Of a stretch of DNA of 48,041 bases, positions 1 through 8,158 are shown piece after piece. Within the stretch, counting starts at the first letter, position 1; every line of letters begins with the position of its first letter. A program made the position numbers and the translations under genes. The notes below the pieces were generated by a model. The model ran no database searches. It was not told where the DNA came from and saw only the letters and a program-made list of their open reading frames with translations. Origin of the DNA: an uncultured Enterobacterales bacterium (lineage in GTDB: Bacteria > Pseudomonadota > Gammaproteobacteria > Enterobacterales > Enterobacteriaceae); contig CAMLBO010000030.1 in the NCBI GenBank assembly GCA_946478305.1, positions 1 to 48,041 on the forward strand, in the 5' to 3' direction.

Positions 1-48
1 TCTACACGTAAGGAGTCGTCGGCAGCGTCAGATGTGTATAAGAGACAG
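1..48 (+). other. Illumina Nextera i5 adapter (artificial sequence)
   Basis: Bases 30-48 are the 19-base Tn5 mosaic end used in Nextera libraries and bases 16-29 are the Nextera read-1 overhang TCGTCGGCAGCGTC. Bases 1-7 (TCTACAC) are the end of the P5 oligo. Bases 8-15 (GTAAGGAG) sit exactly where the i5 index goes and match the index I remember as S505. Genomic sequence therefore starts at base 49. Any protein read through this segment on the minus strand ends in the familiar artefact peptide SYTHLTLPT. The segment should be trimmed. Confidence 0.98.
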
Positions 49-190
49 GGTACGGATTGAGGCGGCATCCTTCCAGATTGGACAGCAGCGCCAGACCGGC
101 GTCGGAGGTTTTGACCGCGCGGTGGTCTGGCAGCATCAACGCGAGCGCCAGCACCACGGCCACGCTGCAACGCCTAACGATTGAGCTCAT
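49..190 (-). CDS. Phage endolysin (GH24 lysozyme), 5' part only
   Basis: Only the first 47 codons are present because the contig ends in adapter at base 48. The N-terminus is basic and then hydrophobic (VAVVLALALML), which fits a signal-arrest-release or signal-anchored endolysin. It is followed by GLALLSNLEGCRLNPY, the start of the glycoside hydrolase 24 fold, with the expected catalytic glutamate at E40. The enzyme would cleave the glycan strands of peptidoglycan at lysis. The start codon overlaps the end of the holin gene by 17 bases, as is usual in lysis cassettes. It occupies the place of P2 gene K. The fragment is an assembly truncation, not a mutation. Confidence 0.85.
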
Positions 191-383
191 CGTAAACCCC
201 TCGGGTCAGACCGTTGCGCTCCAACAACTTGTAGCTTTTGCGGCGGTAGTACCAGTTTAAAAAGAAGGTGCCAACGGCCACGGCGGCACCCACCAAAAAA
301 GCAATATCCTGCGGCGTCAGCGCGCCGAGGAAAGCCAGAAAGGTGGCGATAGCGTAGGCCATCGAAGAGGTGATTTTTTCCAT
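174..383 (-). CDS. Phage holin, HP1-type family
   Basis: A 69-residue membrane protein with two hydrophobic stretches (about residues 8-22 and 28-43) and a basic C-terminal half beginning NWYYRRK. The layout resembles the small HP1-family holins rather than P2 gpY itself. It would form the inner-membrane lesion that times lysis and lets the endolysin reach peptidoglycan. The start ATG at 383 follows a GGGA motif. An in-frame ATG at 395 would add four residues. It lies between tail gene X and the endolysin gene, the position of P2 gene Y. Family assignment rests on size, topology and position. Confidence 0.8.
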   Translation of the reverse strand: MEKITSSMAYAIATFLAFLGALTPQDIAFLVGAAVAVGTFFLNWYYRRKSYKLLERNGLTRGVYDELNR

Positions 384-385
384 CG

Positions 386-589
386 TCAGTCCCATAGCTG
401 AACGGTTTCAGAAGTTGAGGCGGTGTCTACATCGGGGAGCTCGACGCTGGTACCGTGCGGCAGAATGTCGCCGAGTTCGGCCAGCCCAAAATTAGCGGCC
501 AGCACCGTCTCGACCACGCCCTCTGTGCGCCCGTAGTGCCGGTAACACAGGGCGTCGAGCGTCTCCCCCTGCTGTGCGATAACCTTCAT
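386..589 (-). CDS. X: Phage tail protein X (P2 gpX-like)
   Basis: It is 67 residues long, the same length I recall for P2 gpX, and carries the characteristic core CYRHYGRTEGVVETVLAAN followed by LPHGTSVELPD. The protein is a short LysM-like domain associated with tail assembly. The ATG at 589 overlaps the stop of gene L as ATGA, so translation is probably coupled. This start is preferred over an upstream in-frame ATG at 658 that lies inside gene L. It is part of the minus-strand late capsid and lysis operon O-N-M-L-X-holin-endolysin. Confidence 0.92.
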   Translation of the reverse strand: MKVIAQQGETLDALCYRHYGRTEGVVETVLAANFGLAELGDILPHGTSVELPDVDTASTSETVQLWD

Positions 590-1083
590 CAGAGCTGGCT
601 CACCATGCCGCGCGCCTGACCCTGCAACCGCGACAGGTGCCAGCGCATATCCCGCCACTGGTCATCGACCGACACCTCCAGCGCCTCGGCCTTTTTGTCG
701 CCCTTGGCGCTGGAGTCATAGCTGCGATAGCGCTCAAAAATCACGGCGGTAGTCATTGCGCAGACCGCGCTCAGGTAGTGGAAACACTTCACGCTTTCGC
801 CGTCGAGCTCCTCGGCGGGCACGTCTGAAAGCCGTTTATGTCCGTCCCGGATCTGCTGTTCGCGGTAGAGATACAGCTCAGCGTTCACTTCCGCCATGGC
901 TGATTTAATGGCCGCTCTCATTCGCTCATCGGTGACGACGTGGCCCAGACGCACCCGCTCACCGACCTGTGCGGGGTCAACGTCGGGAAAGAAAAACGTG
1001 TTAGCAATCATCGAACTGGCAACCGGTACGGGCGGGATAACCACCGTGGCGCTGTCCGCTGCTGCGGTCATAACAATGTCCAT
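589..1083 (-). CDS. L: Head completion/stabilisation protein (P2 gpL-like)
   Basis: This 164-residue protein belongs to the GPL family of P2-like phages. The recognisable segments are NTFFFPDVDPAQVGERVRL, AEVNAELYLYREQQI, LDGESVKCFHYL and SAKGDKKAEALE. In P2, gpL acts after DNA packaging to complete filled heads. The start ATG at 1083 has a GAGG Shine-Dalgarno sequence about seven bases upstream. The gene is about 100 bases downstream of M and overlaps X by four bases. Length and motifs look intact. Confidence 0.93.
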   Translation of the reverse strand: MDIVMTAAADSATVVIPPVPVASSMIANTFFFPDVDPAQVGERVRLGHVVTDERMRAAIKSAMAEVNAELYLYREQQIRDGHKRLSDVPAEELDGESVKCFHYLSAVCAMTTAVIFERYRSYDSSAKGDKKAEALEVSVDDQWRDMRWHLSRLQGQARGMVSQL

Positions 1084-1191
1084 TTTGAAACCTCAATAGG
1101 TGGACGGTGGACGCAGGCGTCAGACAAGGTAAAACCTGCATCAGCCTGCGTGCCGTCCGGCGCGGGGCGCGTTCTGTTCACAACCGGAGAG

Positions 1192-1938
1192 TTAAACCTT
1201 GCGCGGGCGTCCTCGCTTGGCCGGTGCCGTTTTCGGCTTGGCCTTACGCACGCTCGCGGCGGCTTTGGGCGTGGTCGGTGCAGCAGGCGGTGCCGGTTTT
1301 AACTCTCTCTCCAGTCGCTCAATGTCTTTTTTCACACCGGCGTTATTGTCGAGCTGCATTGCGCGGGCGAGGTGTTCCAGCGCCTGCGCGGGCTGCTGTT
1401 CAGCGCGCAGCACCAGTCCGGTGATTTTGTGCAGCTTGGCGCGTACCTCGTCCGGCATATCGGCGGCGTGGGTCATCTCGATGACGGTCAGCAGGTCGGA
1501 AACCGCCACCGGTTCACCGGTTTTAAAGGCGCGCATAGCGGCCATTGCCACGTCTTCGGCATACAGATAACCGACGGGTCGCTGGTTATGCGGCACGCTG
1601 AGATCGTATTTCAGGGCATAGCGGGCCATGTCAAACGAGCCGGAAATATCGCCCGCGTCCAGCGTCCACTGGAGCATGGTCATCAGCACGTCGTCCTGCT
1701 CACCGGCATCACCGGCCAGCACGCCCGCCACCCACGGCGCATACGACGGCAGCATGGCGCGCTTATGCTCGGCTTTGGTTTCTACGGAACGGATGGATTT
1801 CAGTTTCAGGCGGTCTCCGCGCAGCTTCACCAGCATCTGGCCGTAAGGCAGTGCCGAACGCAGCGGATCGCTTTTCCGCTGCGTCGAGGCTTGCTGTGCA
1901 GAGACCCGCATCATGTGACGCTGTGCGGGACTCAGCAT
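1192..1938 (-). CDS. M: Small terminase subunit, endonuclease (P2 gpM-like)
   Basis: A 248-residue protein colinear with P2 gpM, which is about 247 residues. It starts MLSPAQRHMMRVSAQQ, contains MARYALKYDLSVPHNQRP and ADMPDEVRAKLHKITGL, and ends in a long Lys/Pro/Ala-rich basic tail (ERELKPAPPA to AKRGRPRKV). In P2 the M protein is the terminase subunit that cuts at cos and works with the ATPase gpP. A recognisable cos site is present in this element at about 9,730-9,748. Gene M is separated from N by three bases, so the two are probably translated in sequence. Confidence 0.93.
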   Translation of the reverse strand: MLSPAQRHMMRVSAQQASTQRKSDPLRSALPYGQMLVKLRGDRLKLKSIRSVETKAEHKRAMLPSYAPWVAGVLAGDAGEQDDVLMTMLQWTLDAGDISGSFDMARYALKYDLSVPHNQRPVGYLYAEDVAMAAMRAFKTGEPVAVSDLLTVIEMTHAADMPDEVRAKLHKITGLVLRAEQQPAQALEHLARAMQLDNNAGVKKDIERLERELKPAPPAAPTTPKAAASVRKAKPKTAPAKRGRPRKV

Positions 1939-1941
1939 GGT

Positions 1942-3066
1942 TTACGCCTCGCCTTCGGTGTTTTTGCCGTCGGTGTTGTCGGTCTGCACATCAATGCTCT
2001 CGACGTGAGCAAGCGACTCAACCACCGGTGTGAAATCACCGAGCTCGATGTTTTCAATCATCGCCGCGCAGCCGTAATCCTCGACCACGAAATCGACTTT
2101 CAGCGACTCGTAGTTTTCGATGCGGTCTAGTTTGGCGACCTCATCAATATGGCGGCGGTGCGAGCTGTCCATGATGTAGATAGACAGGTTATCGAGGCGG
2201 GTGATTAACAGCGCGTTGTCAGGGAAGTACGGCACGCGCACGGCGGGCAGGTTGCCGATGCGTTTCTGGCTGACGATAACGTCACCGGCCAGCTTCTCGG
2301 TGTTGTCCTGCGTCTTGTTAATGATGGGGAAATACTTGTCCGACAGCATTTTACGGCCACAAATCACCACCAGATTCGGGTCTTCGGAGTGCCACGCGTC
2401 CAGCAGAAAATCGGTGGCGTTCATCACGGCGGCGTCGATGTTCTCAAAATCGCCCTTCGTACCAATGCGCACCTTGGCCGAAATAACCTTGCCGTCTTCG
2501 TCGGTGATTTCGTCCATCACGCGCTCGGGGGCTTCGTTGCGCAGCTTTTGCAGCCAGCCCACGGCCAAGTCCTGTAACAGTGGATACTGCGCGCGGTCTG
2601 AATCGTCCGAGCGGATCACGCCGTTAAATCCGGCCATGATGTAGTCGAGCGCCTGACGCTTGGCGATGGCGTCACGTAAACGGATTTGGAAGTCCTGATA
2701 GCGCGCCCACAGGTCGAGGGTGTTATAGCGAATATGGAAGTCAAAATTGACCTGTTCGCATTTGTATTTACGCGACTTGAGCGCCATAAAGTCGGCGGTC
2801 TTGCGCGGCTTCCCGCCGTCGGTGTCGGTGGTGCTGGCGATAGAGCCGGTGACGCCGAGACCGATTTTCTCACCCTCGACTTCATCCACCGGCACCATGT
2901 TGATGCTGCTCAGGAACTCGGACGACTCCTGTACGGTGGTGATGAGGCTTTGCGTAACGGACGGCTCCACGCTGAATTTCTTGGACAAGTTCACCACATC
3001 GACGCCGTTCAGTTCAGCGAGGCGGGTCAGGTAGGCGTTAAATTTAAAACGGGTATTCGTGCGCAT
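1942..3066 (-). CDS. N: Major capsid protein precursor (P2 gpN-like)
   Basis: This 374-residue protein is somewhat longer than P2 gpN (about 357). Conserved blocks are RFKFNAYLTRLAELNGVD near the N-terminus, LGVTGSIASTTDTDGG, NFDFHIRYNTLDLWARYQDF, DYIMAGFNG and SQKRIGNLPAVRVPYFPDNA. It would form the icosahedral shell and be processed at its N-terminus by the O protease. The extra length lies in the acidic C-terminal tail (VESIDVQTDNTDG). It follows gene O by 45 bases in the late operon. Confidence 0.95.
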   Translation of the reverse strand: MRTNTRFKFNAYLTRLAELNGVDVVNLSKKFSVEPSVTQSLITTVQESSEFLSSINMVPVDEVEGEKIGLGVTGSIASTTDTDGGKPRKTADFMALKSRKYKCEQVNFDFHIRYNTLDLWARYQDFQIRLRDAIAKRQALDYIMAGFNGVIRSDDSDRAQYPLLQDLAVGWLQKLRNEAPERVMDEITDEDGKVISAKVRIGTKGDFENIDAAVMNATDFLLDAWHSEDPNLVVICGRKMLSDKYFPIINKTQDNTEKLAGDVIVSQKRIGNLPAVRVPYFPDNALLITRLDNLSIYIMDSSHRRHIDEVAKLDRIENYESLKVDFVVEDYGCAAMIENIELGDFTPVVESLAHVESIDVQTDNTDGKNTEGEA

Positions 3067-3111
3067 ATTTTCTCTCTGTCAAAGTGGGGAATGTTTACCG
3101 GCCTTGGTCGG

Positions 3112-3957
3112 TTAGCAGTTGGTCATGTGCGTGGCGTCACCGTTGCCACCCTGCGACGGCTGGCGGCGCGGCTGGCTGAAACTCTCGGTGCTATCCAGCG
3201 AGGTTTTCAGGGCGTTAAACGCCTCGTTACCGGCGGTCAGGTCGCCTTTCAGCCCCACAATCTGCTGTTCAAGCTGGGAGAAGCGCGTCGCCGTACTCTC
3301 GCCCTCGGCCTGCACGGTCTCGGCCACCACGGTGATCGCAGCCTGTACGTCGGTAAAGCGGGCGTCGTCGGTGGTTTGCTTGGCGCTGAACATGCCTTTG
3401 ATTTTCTCGGCGAAGGTGTTCAGCATCGTGTCCGGCAACTCATCAAACTCCAGCACGGCGAGCGTCGCGACAGAGAACAGGTCTTCGGGCTGGTCTTTCT
3501 TACCGGCGAACGGGTTGACCTTGGCGCGGGCGCTGAACTCGAGCATTTCGGTGCCGAGGCTGGCAGGGTCATCGGTGACGGCGAGCCCGACCAGATAGGC
3601 TTTACCGGTGTTGGCGAAATTCGGGCGAATTTCCATGGAGGTGTAAATCTTCTGACCGGCTTTGACCATCGCGGCCAGCTCGTCAGTCGGGGCGATTTTG
3701 GCGAACAGCGCCCACTTACCGTTAAGCGCTGAATCATCATCAATCTGCTCGGCTTTCACCTCGGCGACGTCGCCTAAGCGCTTAAAATCACCGGTCGGCA
3801 ATAAGCCGCGAATGTGCTCCAGATTGATACGGCAGCCATAAACACGTGGGTCGAACGACGCGCCCATTTGCTGAATGTCGCTTGCCTCGATATTGCGGCC
3901 GTCGCAGGTATCACCCTCGACGCCGATACGGAACCACTTCGATACTTTCTTTGCCAT
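3112..3957 (-). CDS. O: Capsid scaffolding protein and protease (P2 gpO-like)
   Basis: A 281-residue relative of P2 gpO (284 residues). It starts MAKKVSKWFRIGVEGDTCDG and contains DPRVYGCRINLEHI, with the histidine of the serine protease, and YTSMEIRPNFANTGKAYLVG, carrying the catalytic-serine region. The C-terminal third is a helical scaffold rich in Glu, Gln and Ala, and the protein ends THMTNC. It scaffolds capsid assembly and cleaves gpN, gpL and itself. It is the first gene of the minus-strand capsid operon and is divergent from P, so late promoters for both operons are expected in 3,958-4,124. Confidence 0.95.
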   Translation of the reverse strand: MAKKVSKWFRIGVEGDTCDGRNIEASDIQQMGASFDPRVYGCRINLEHIRGLLPTGDFKRLGDVAEVKAEQIDDDSALNGKWALFAKIAPTDELAAMVKAGQKIYTSMEIRPNFANTGKAYLVGLAVTDDPASLGTEMLEFSARAKVNPFAGKKDQPEDLFSVATLAVLEFDELPDTMLNTFAEKIKGMFSAKQTTDDARFTDVQAAITVVAETVQAEGESTATRFSQLEQQIVGLKGDLTAGNEAFNALKTSLDSTESFSQPRRQPSQGGNGDATHMTNC

Positions 3958-4124
3958 GTTGCTGACTCCACTCGTTGGGTATTTCTGAGAGGGCCAGTTT
4001 CCCGAGCTTGCGCCCCGACGACCAGCGATGGCCGTCTGACGATCTTTGATACAACAGCACCGTAATGCGCGGGGTTGCTGCGGTGCGTAGCGTGGCGTTT
4101 ATTCTTTCCACCCAAGGCAAAAGC

Positions 4125-5897
4125 ATGAACGACAACAACGGCACAAGCATCATCAGCGACCCGCGCAGGCAGGCAACCTTGCTTTACTGGCAGGGGTTTT
4201 CCGTGGCGCAAATTGCGGAAACGCTCGGCCTTAAAAAACCGACGGTGCAGAGCTGGAAGCAGCGGGAGAAATGGGACGCCGTAGCGCCGATTTCCCGCAT
4301 TGAAACCAGCATCGAGGCGCGCGTCGTCCAGCTTGTGATGAAGAGCAAAAAAGACGGGCAGGACTTCAAAGAAATTGACCTGTTAGGCCGACAGATTGAG
4401 CGACTGGCGCGGGTAAACCGCTACATGTCCACGGGCAGCGAGGCGGATCTCAATCCGGCGGTCGCCAACCGCAACAAGGGAGAGCGTAAGAAGGTCGATA
4501 AAAACGTCTTTAGCGATGAAGCCATTGCCAAGCTCGGCGACGTATTTATGGAAGATGCGTTTGAGTACCAGCGCGGCTGGCATCAGGCGGGTTTGCAGCA
4601 CCGCATCCGCAATATCCTCAAGTCCCGCCAGATTGGCGCGACCTTCTTTTTTGCCCGGGAGGCGCTGCTCGATGCGTTGAAAACCGGACGTAACCAAATC
4701 TTTATCTCCGCCAGTAAGTCACAGGCGCACGTGTTTAGAAATTACATCATCGACTTTGCGCGGCTGGTTGACGTTGACCTGAAAGGCGACCCGATGCAGC
4801 TCCCGAACGGGGCGCGCCTGTTCTTTCTCGGTACCAATATCCGCACGGCGCAGAGCTACACCGGTAATCTGTATCTCGATGAATATTTCTGGATCCCCAA
4901 GTTTCAGGAGCTGCGCAAAGTGGCCTCGGGGATGTCGCTGCACAAGAAATGGCGCACCACCTATTTCTCGACGCCCTCCAGCCTGACCCACAGCGCCTAT
5001 TCGTTCTGGTCGGGGGAGCTTTTTAACAAGGGCCGGCGCAACAAAGACCAACGTATTCAGCTCGACCTCAGCCACAGCCATTTAGCCGAGGGCGTCAAGT
5101 GTGCCGACGGCCAGTGGAGGCAGATTGTCACGATTGATGACGCACTGGCGGGGGGCTGTGACCTGTTCGACATCAACCAGCTTTCGCTCGAGTACAGCCC
5201 CTCGGAATATCAAAACCTGCTGATGTGCGAGTTTGTCGATGACAAGGCGTCGGTATTTCCGTTTGAGGAATTACAGGGCTGCATGGTGGACAGCTTAGAG
5301 GAATGGCAGGATTTCAACCCTTACGCCTTCCACCCGTTTGAGGATAACCCGGTGTGGATTGGTTACGACCCGTCCGAGGCCAACGGCGGCGACAGCGCCG
5401 GTTGCGTGGTGCTCGCCCCACCTGAACAGCAGGGCGGCATTTTCCGCATTCTGGAGCGCCACCAGTGGCAGGGCATGGATTTTGACGCGCAGGCCAAAGC
5501 GATTGAGGCACTGACCGAAAAATACAACGTGGAATACATCGGTATCGATGCGACCACCGTCGGCCAGGGGGTCTATCAGCTTGTCCGGCAGTTCTTCCCG
5601 GGGGCGCGCGAAATTAAATACACGCCCGAAATCAAAACCGAAATGGTGCTGAAAGCCAAAAACACCATTCATCGCGGCTGCTTGCAGTACGACGCCGGTT
5701 ATAGCGACATCACCGCCTCGTTTATGGCTATTCGCAAAACCATGACGGCCAGCGGCGCAAAGTCCACCTATGTGGCAAGCCGTAGCGAAGAGGCCAGCCA
5801 TGCCGACGTGGCGTGGGCGACGATGCACGCGCTCATCAATGAGCCGCTGACGGCGGGCTCCGGCAAGCAATATAAATCCACCATTGAATGGCACTAA
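4125..5897 (+). CDS. P: Large terminase subunit, ATPase (P2 gpP-like)
   Basis: Starting at 4125 (MNDNNGTSIISDPRRQATLL) gives 590 residues, the length of P2 gpP, so this start is chosen over an in-frame one at 4065. An N-terminal helix-turn-helix (QGFSVAQIAETLGLKKPTVQ) is followed by the translocase ATPase and a C-terminal RNase H-like nuclease part with IGYDPSEANGGDSAG and YIGIDATTVGQGVY. The protein powers DNA packaging from cos together with gpM. The stop codon TAA lies just before the start of Q. Confidence 0.96.
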   Translation: MNDNNGTSIISDPRRQATLLYWQGFSVAQIAETLGLKKPTVQSWKQREKWDAVAPISRIETSIEARVVQLVMKSKKDGQDFKEIDLLGRQIERLARVNRYMSTGSEADLNPAVANRNKGERKKVDKNVFSDEAIAKLGDVFMEDAFEYQRGWHQAGLQHRIRNILKSRQIGATFFFAREALLDALKTGRNQIFISASKSQAHVFRNYIIDFARLVDVDLKGDPMQLPNGARLFFLGTNIRTAQSYTGNLYLDEYFWIPKFQELRKVASGMSLHKKWRTTYFSTPSSLTHSAYSFWSGELFNKGRRNKDQRIQLDLSHSHLAEGVKCADGQWRQIVTIDDALAGGCDLFDINQLSLEYSPSEYQNLLMCEFVDDKASVFPFEELQGCMVDSLEEWQDFNPYAFHPFEDNPVWIGYDPSEANGGDSAGCVVLAPPEQQGGIFRILERHQWQGMDFDAQAKAIEALTEKYNVEYIGIDATTVGQGVYQLVRQFFPGAREIKYTPEIKTEMVLKAKNTIHRGCLQYDAGYSDITASFMAIRKTMTASGAKSTYVASRSEEASHADVAWATMHALINEPLTAGSGKQYKSTIEWH

Positions 5898-5898
5898 T

Positions 5899-6912
5899 AT
5901 GACCAGCAAAAAATCACGCAAGGCCAAGAAATTCACTCCGACCAGCAACGTGCAGCAGAGCGAGTTTTTCCGCTTTGATGAACCCGCCAAGGTGATGGAT
6001 CGCCGCGATATTCTCAATTACGTGGAATGTATTAGTAACGGGAGGTGGTACGAACCGCCGGTCAGCTTCTCGGGGCTGGCAAAGAGTATGCGCGCCGCCG
6101 TGCACCACAGCTCGCCGATGTACGTAAAACGTAACATTCTCGCCAGCACCTTTATCCCCCACCCGCTACTTTCTCAGCAGCAGTTCAGCCGCTACGCGCT
6201 GGATTACATTGTCTTTGGCAACGGGTTTATGGAGCAACGAAAAAGCCGTACCGGCCAGTTGCTGAAACTGGAAACCTCTCCGGCGAAATATACCCGTCGT
6301 GGCTTGGAAGATGGCGTCTTCTGGTTCGTGGAAAACTACACCAAGCCGCACGATTTCGCAGCGGACAGCGTTTTCCATTTGCAGGAGCCGGACATTAATC
6401 AGGAGCTGTACGGTCTGCCCGAATATCTCAGCGCGTTAAACAGCGCATGGCTCAATGAGTCGGCGACGCTGTACCGCCGCAAGTATTACCAGAACGGCGC
6501 GCACGCCGGTTACGTGATGTACGTTACCGACCCCGCGCAGAACAAAGAGGATATTTCTGCACTGCGCGACATGATGAGCAAATCAAAAGGTGACGGGAAT
6601 TTCAGGAACATTTTTTACCACGCGCCAAACGGTAAACCCGATGCGATTAAAATCATCCCGCTAAGCGAAGTGGCAACCAAAGATGATTTTTTTAACATCA
6701 AGAACGCCACCCGCGACGACCTGCTCAGCGCGCACCGCGTGCCGCCACAGATGATGGGGATTATACCCAGCAACACCGGCGGCTTTGGTGACGTCGAGAA
6801 GGCGGCAAAGGTATTTGTGCGTAACGAGCTGGTACCGCTACAGGAGCGGATGAAAGAATTAAATCAGTGGGTCGGTCAGGAGGTGATCCGCTTTACTGAG
6901 TACGCTCTGTAA
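5899..6912 (+). CDS. Q: Portal protein (P2 gpQ-like)
   Basis: A 337-residue phage portal protein of the P2 gpQ/PBSX family. Typical segments are FRFDEPAKVMDRRDILNYVE, SPMYVKRNILASTFIPHP, DYIVFGNGFMEQRKSRTGQ and SAHRVPPQMMGIIPSNTGGF. It forms the dodecameric portal vertex through which DNA enters the head. ATG 5899 follows the P stop codon by one base. A TTG at 5884 inside P would add five residues and is less likely. A hairpin terminator follows. In P2, Q is the last capsid gene before the left cohesive end; here cargo genes lie between it and cos. Confidence 0.95.
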   Translation: MTSKKSRKAKKFTPTSNVQQSEFFRFDEPAKVMDRRDILNYVECISNGRWYEPPVSFSGLAKSMRAAVHHSSPMYVKRNILASTFIPHPLLSQQQFSRYALDYIVFGNGFMEQRKSRTGQLLKLETSPAKYTRRGLEDGVFWFVENYTKPHDFAADSVFHLQEPDINQELYGLPEYLSALNSAWLNESATLYRRKYYQNGAHAGYVMYVTDPAQNKEDISALRDMMSKSKGDGNFRNIFYHAPNGKPDAIKIIPLSEVATKDDFFNIKNATRDDLLSAHRVPPQMMGIIPSNTGGFGDVEKAAKVFVRNELVPLQERMKELNQWVGQEVIRFTEYAL

Positions 6913-6933
6913 GCGTTGTGTTCTATAACTAAG

Positions 6934-6964
6934 CCGCCTGAACTCCAGTTCTGGCGGTTTTTTT
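6934..6964 (+). terminator. Rho-independent terminator after Q
   Basis: The arms CCGCCTGAAC and GTTCTGGCGG pair with one mismatch around a short loop and are followed by a run of eight T. It would end the P-Q transcript, separating the packaging genes from the toxin module downstream. Confidence 0.85.
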
Positions 6965-6977
6965 CATGGTTAATTAG

Positions 6978-7007
6978 CTATGCTAAGCAATTGTTATCAC
7001 AGCATAG
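6978..7007. promoter_or_regulatory. Inverted repeat upstream of toxin gene, operator-like
   Basis: A perfect 7-base inverted repeat, CTATGCT at 6978-6984 and AGCATAG at 7001-7007, lies in the AT-rich spacer between the Q terminator and the toxin gene. There is no T-run, so it is not a terminator. AGGAG at 7006-7010 is a good ribosome-binding sequence but has no well-placed in-frame start codon. An operator role is inferred only from position. Confidence 0.35.
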
Positions 7008-7030
7008 GAGATCATTAATTTTGGTTAAGT

Positions 7031-8158
7031 TTGAAATGGGAATATGATGAATACTTGATCAACAAACCCGCAAGGATTAGCAGGTTAATCATGTTTACAC
7101 TCTACCGAGGCAGTGACATAGAACGGGAACTAAAACCCGAAGACTTCTCCTATATCTGCTCACCGCAACACGCTTTAGAACAATCGAAAACACATTACGA
7201 CCTTGATGAACGGAATTATAGATCCGGCTTCAAGCCGTTTGATGTGCCTGAAAGGTTGTACTCCCAGAGTCCAACGTGGCGACGCGCTCAGGCGGGTTAT
7301 GCAGACCCGATTTATGATGAAGTAAAATACAATCTTGAATTAGGTTGGCTTATTGGCGTTGACCCGAGGGCACTCTGGCACTGGTACGACAATCCTTTTC
7401 GTGTCGATGAAAATGGCGGTTTGGTTTGTGACCGGTCTGATGTGTACCACGAATGGTATATACGGCAGGTGATGAATGCTTACGAATACGCTGTCGCCAA
7501 AAGAAACGGGGTCAAAGCTGCGCCGACTCAGCGAGAGCATTACGGCAACGGTTCTGTTTCACCTGAACAACACGCGCAAGCAACGAAAATGCTTAACAGT
7601 AAAGCCGCTGGGCGCTTGCTGGCCGCCGGGGGCGTTTACAATGGCAACATTGAGGATTACGCCAAAACCGCGCAGCAACTCGGTGGAGATGCTCCGGCGG
7701 GCTATGATCAGGTATTGAATGAGACCACTGCCGGATCGGCTATCGCTATCGTCTCAGCTGCCGCTGGGCTGGGGCTTGGTCGATTAGGTGCGGCAAGTGA
7801 GATTGGTCAGTTGGAGAAGCTTGCGCAACCACAAAAGATTGGCGGTTTCACAATTGAGCAGCTATCCGATAGTGCAAAATTAAAGGATAAGGGTGATTTG
7901 ACCCAAGCTGGGCGTGCTCTTCAAAAACACGGTAATCGTATAGGTAGTATGTTCCCTCCAGTAAAAGGTAATACGGCTGCCATAAATGGGCAGGGTCAAG
8001 GCATTGTAGACAATATTTTAAATGATGCTGGTAAAACTGTTCTGCAGAACAATACTGGTCGCTTTGGCCAGGTCACTGATATCATCGCGCCGGATGGTCG
8101 AGGCTTACGCTATGACCTTCAAGGGAAGCTAATAGGATTCTTGGAGCCACCAAAATGA
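7031..8158 (+). CDS. Polymorphic-toxin-like protein with C-terminal putative RNase domain
   Basis: A 375-residue protein from a weakly supported TTG start; ATG 7091 (MFTLYRGSD) is an alternative. No family is recognised in the N-terminal 160 residues, which are rich in Tyr and Trp and show no signal peptide. A small hydrophobic segment (AGSAIAIVSAAAGLGLGRL) precedes residues 271-375. These resemble the exchangeable toxin tips of Rhs, CdiA and related proteins, with AGRALQKHGNR, INGQGQG, RFGQVTDIIAPDGRGLRYD and KLIGFLEP. From memory such tips belong to the BECR ribonuclease superfamily, with His/Lys in ALQKH as candidate catalytic residues. The downstream small gene overlaps it by four bases, as an immunity gene would. 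Function as an RNase is inferred. Confidence 0.7.
   Translation: MKWEYDEYLINKPARISRLIMFTLYRGSDIERELKPEDFSYICSPQHALEQSKTHYDLDERNYRSGFKPFDVPERLYSQSPTWRRAQAGYADPIYDEVKYNLELGWLIGVDPRALWHWYDNPFRVDENGGLVCDRSDVYHEWYIRQVMNAYEYAVAKRNGVKAAPTQREHYGNGSVSPEQHAQATKMLNSKAAGRLLAAGGVYNGNIEDYAKTAQQLGGDAPAGYDQVLNETTAGSAIAIVSAAAGLGLGRLGAASEIGQLEKLAQPQKIGGFTIEQLSDSAKLKDKGDLTQAGRALQKHGNRIGSMFPPVKGNTAAINGQGQGIVDNILNDAGKTVLQNNTGRFGQVTDIIAPDGRGLRYDLQGKLIGFLEPPK

Noticed and set aside
2-48. C-terminal end of the endolysin frame (SYTHLTLPT peptide)
   Set aside because: It is translated adapter, not protein-coding DNA.
243-252. GGCGGTAG, the ops element sequence
   Set aside because: It lies inside the phage holin gene, far from any polysaccharide operon, so it is a chance match.
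2686-3732. Long 348-codon plus-strand frame antisense to N and O
   Set aside because: It is a shadow frame of high-GC capsid genes with clear homology on the other strand.
4051-4056. ACAACA half-site of the P2 Ogr late activator between O and P
   Set aside because: The matching TGTTGT half 12 bases away is missing, so a late promoter operator cannot be called although one is expected here.
5295-6017. 240-codon minus-strand frame antisense to P and Q
   Set aside because: It is antisense to well-conserved terminase and portal genes, and its sequence resembles no protein.
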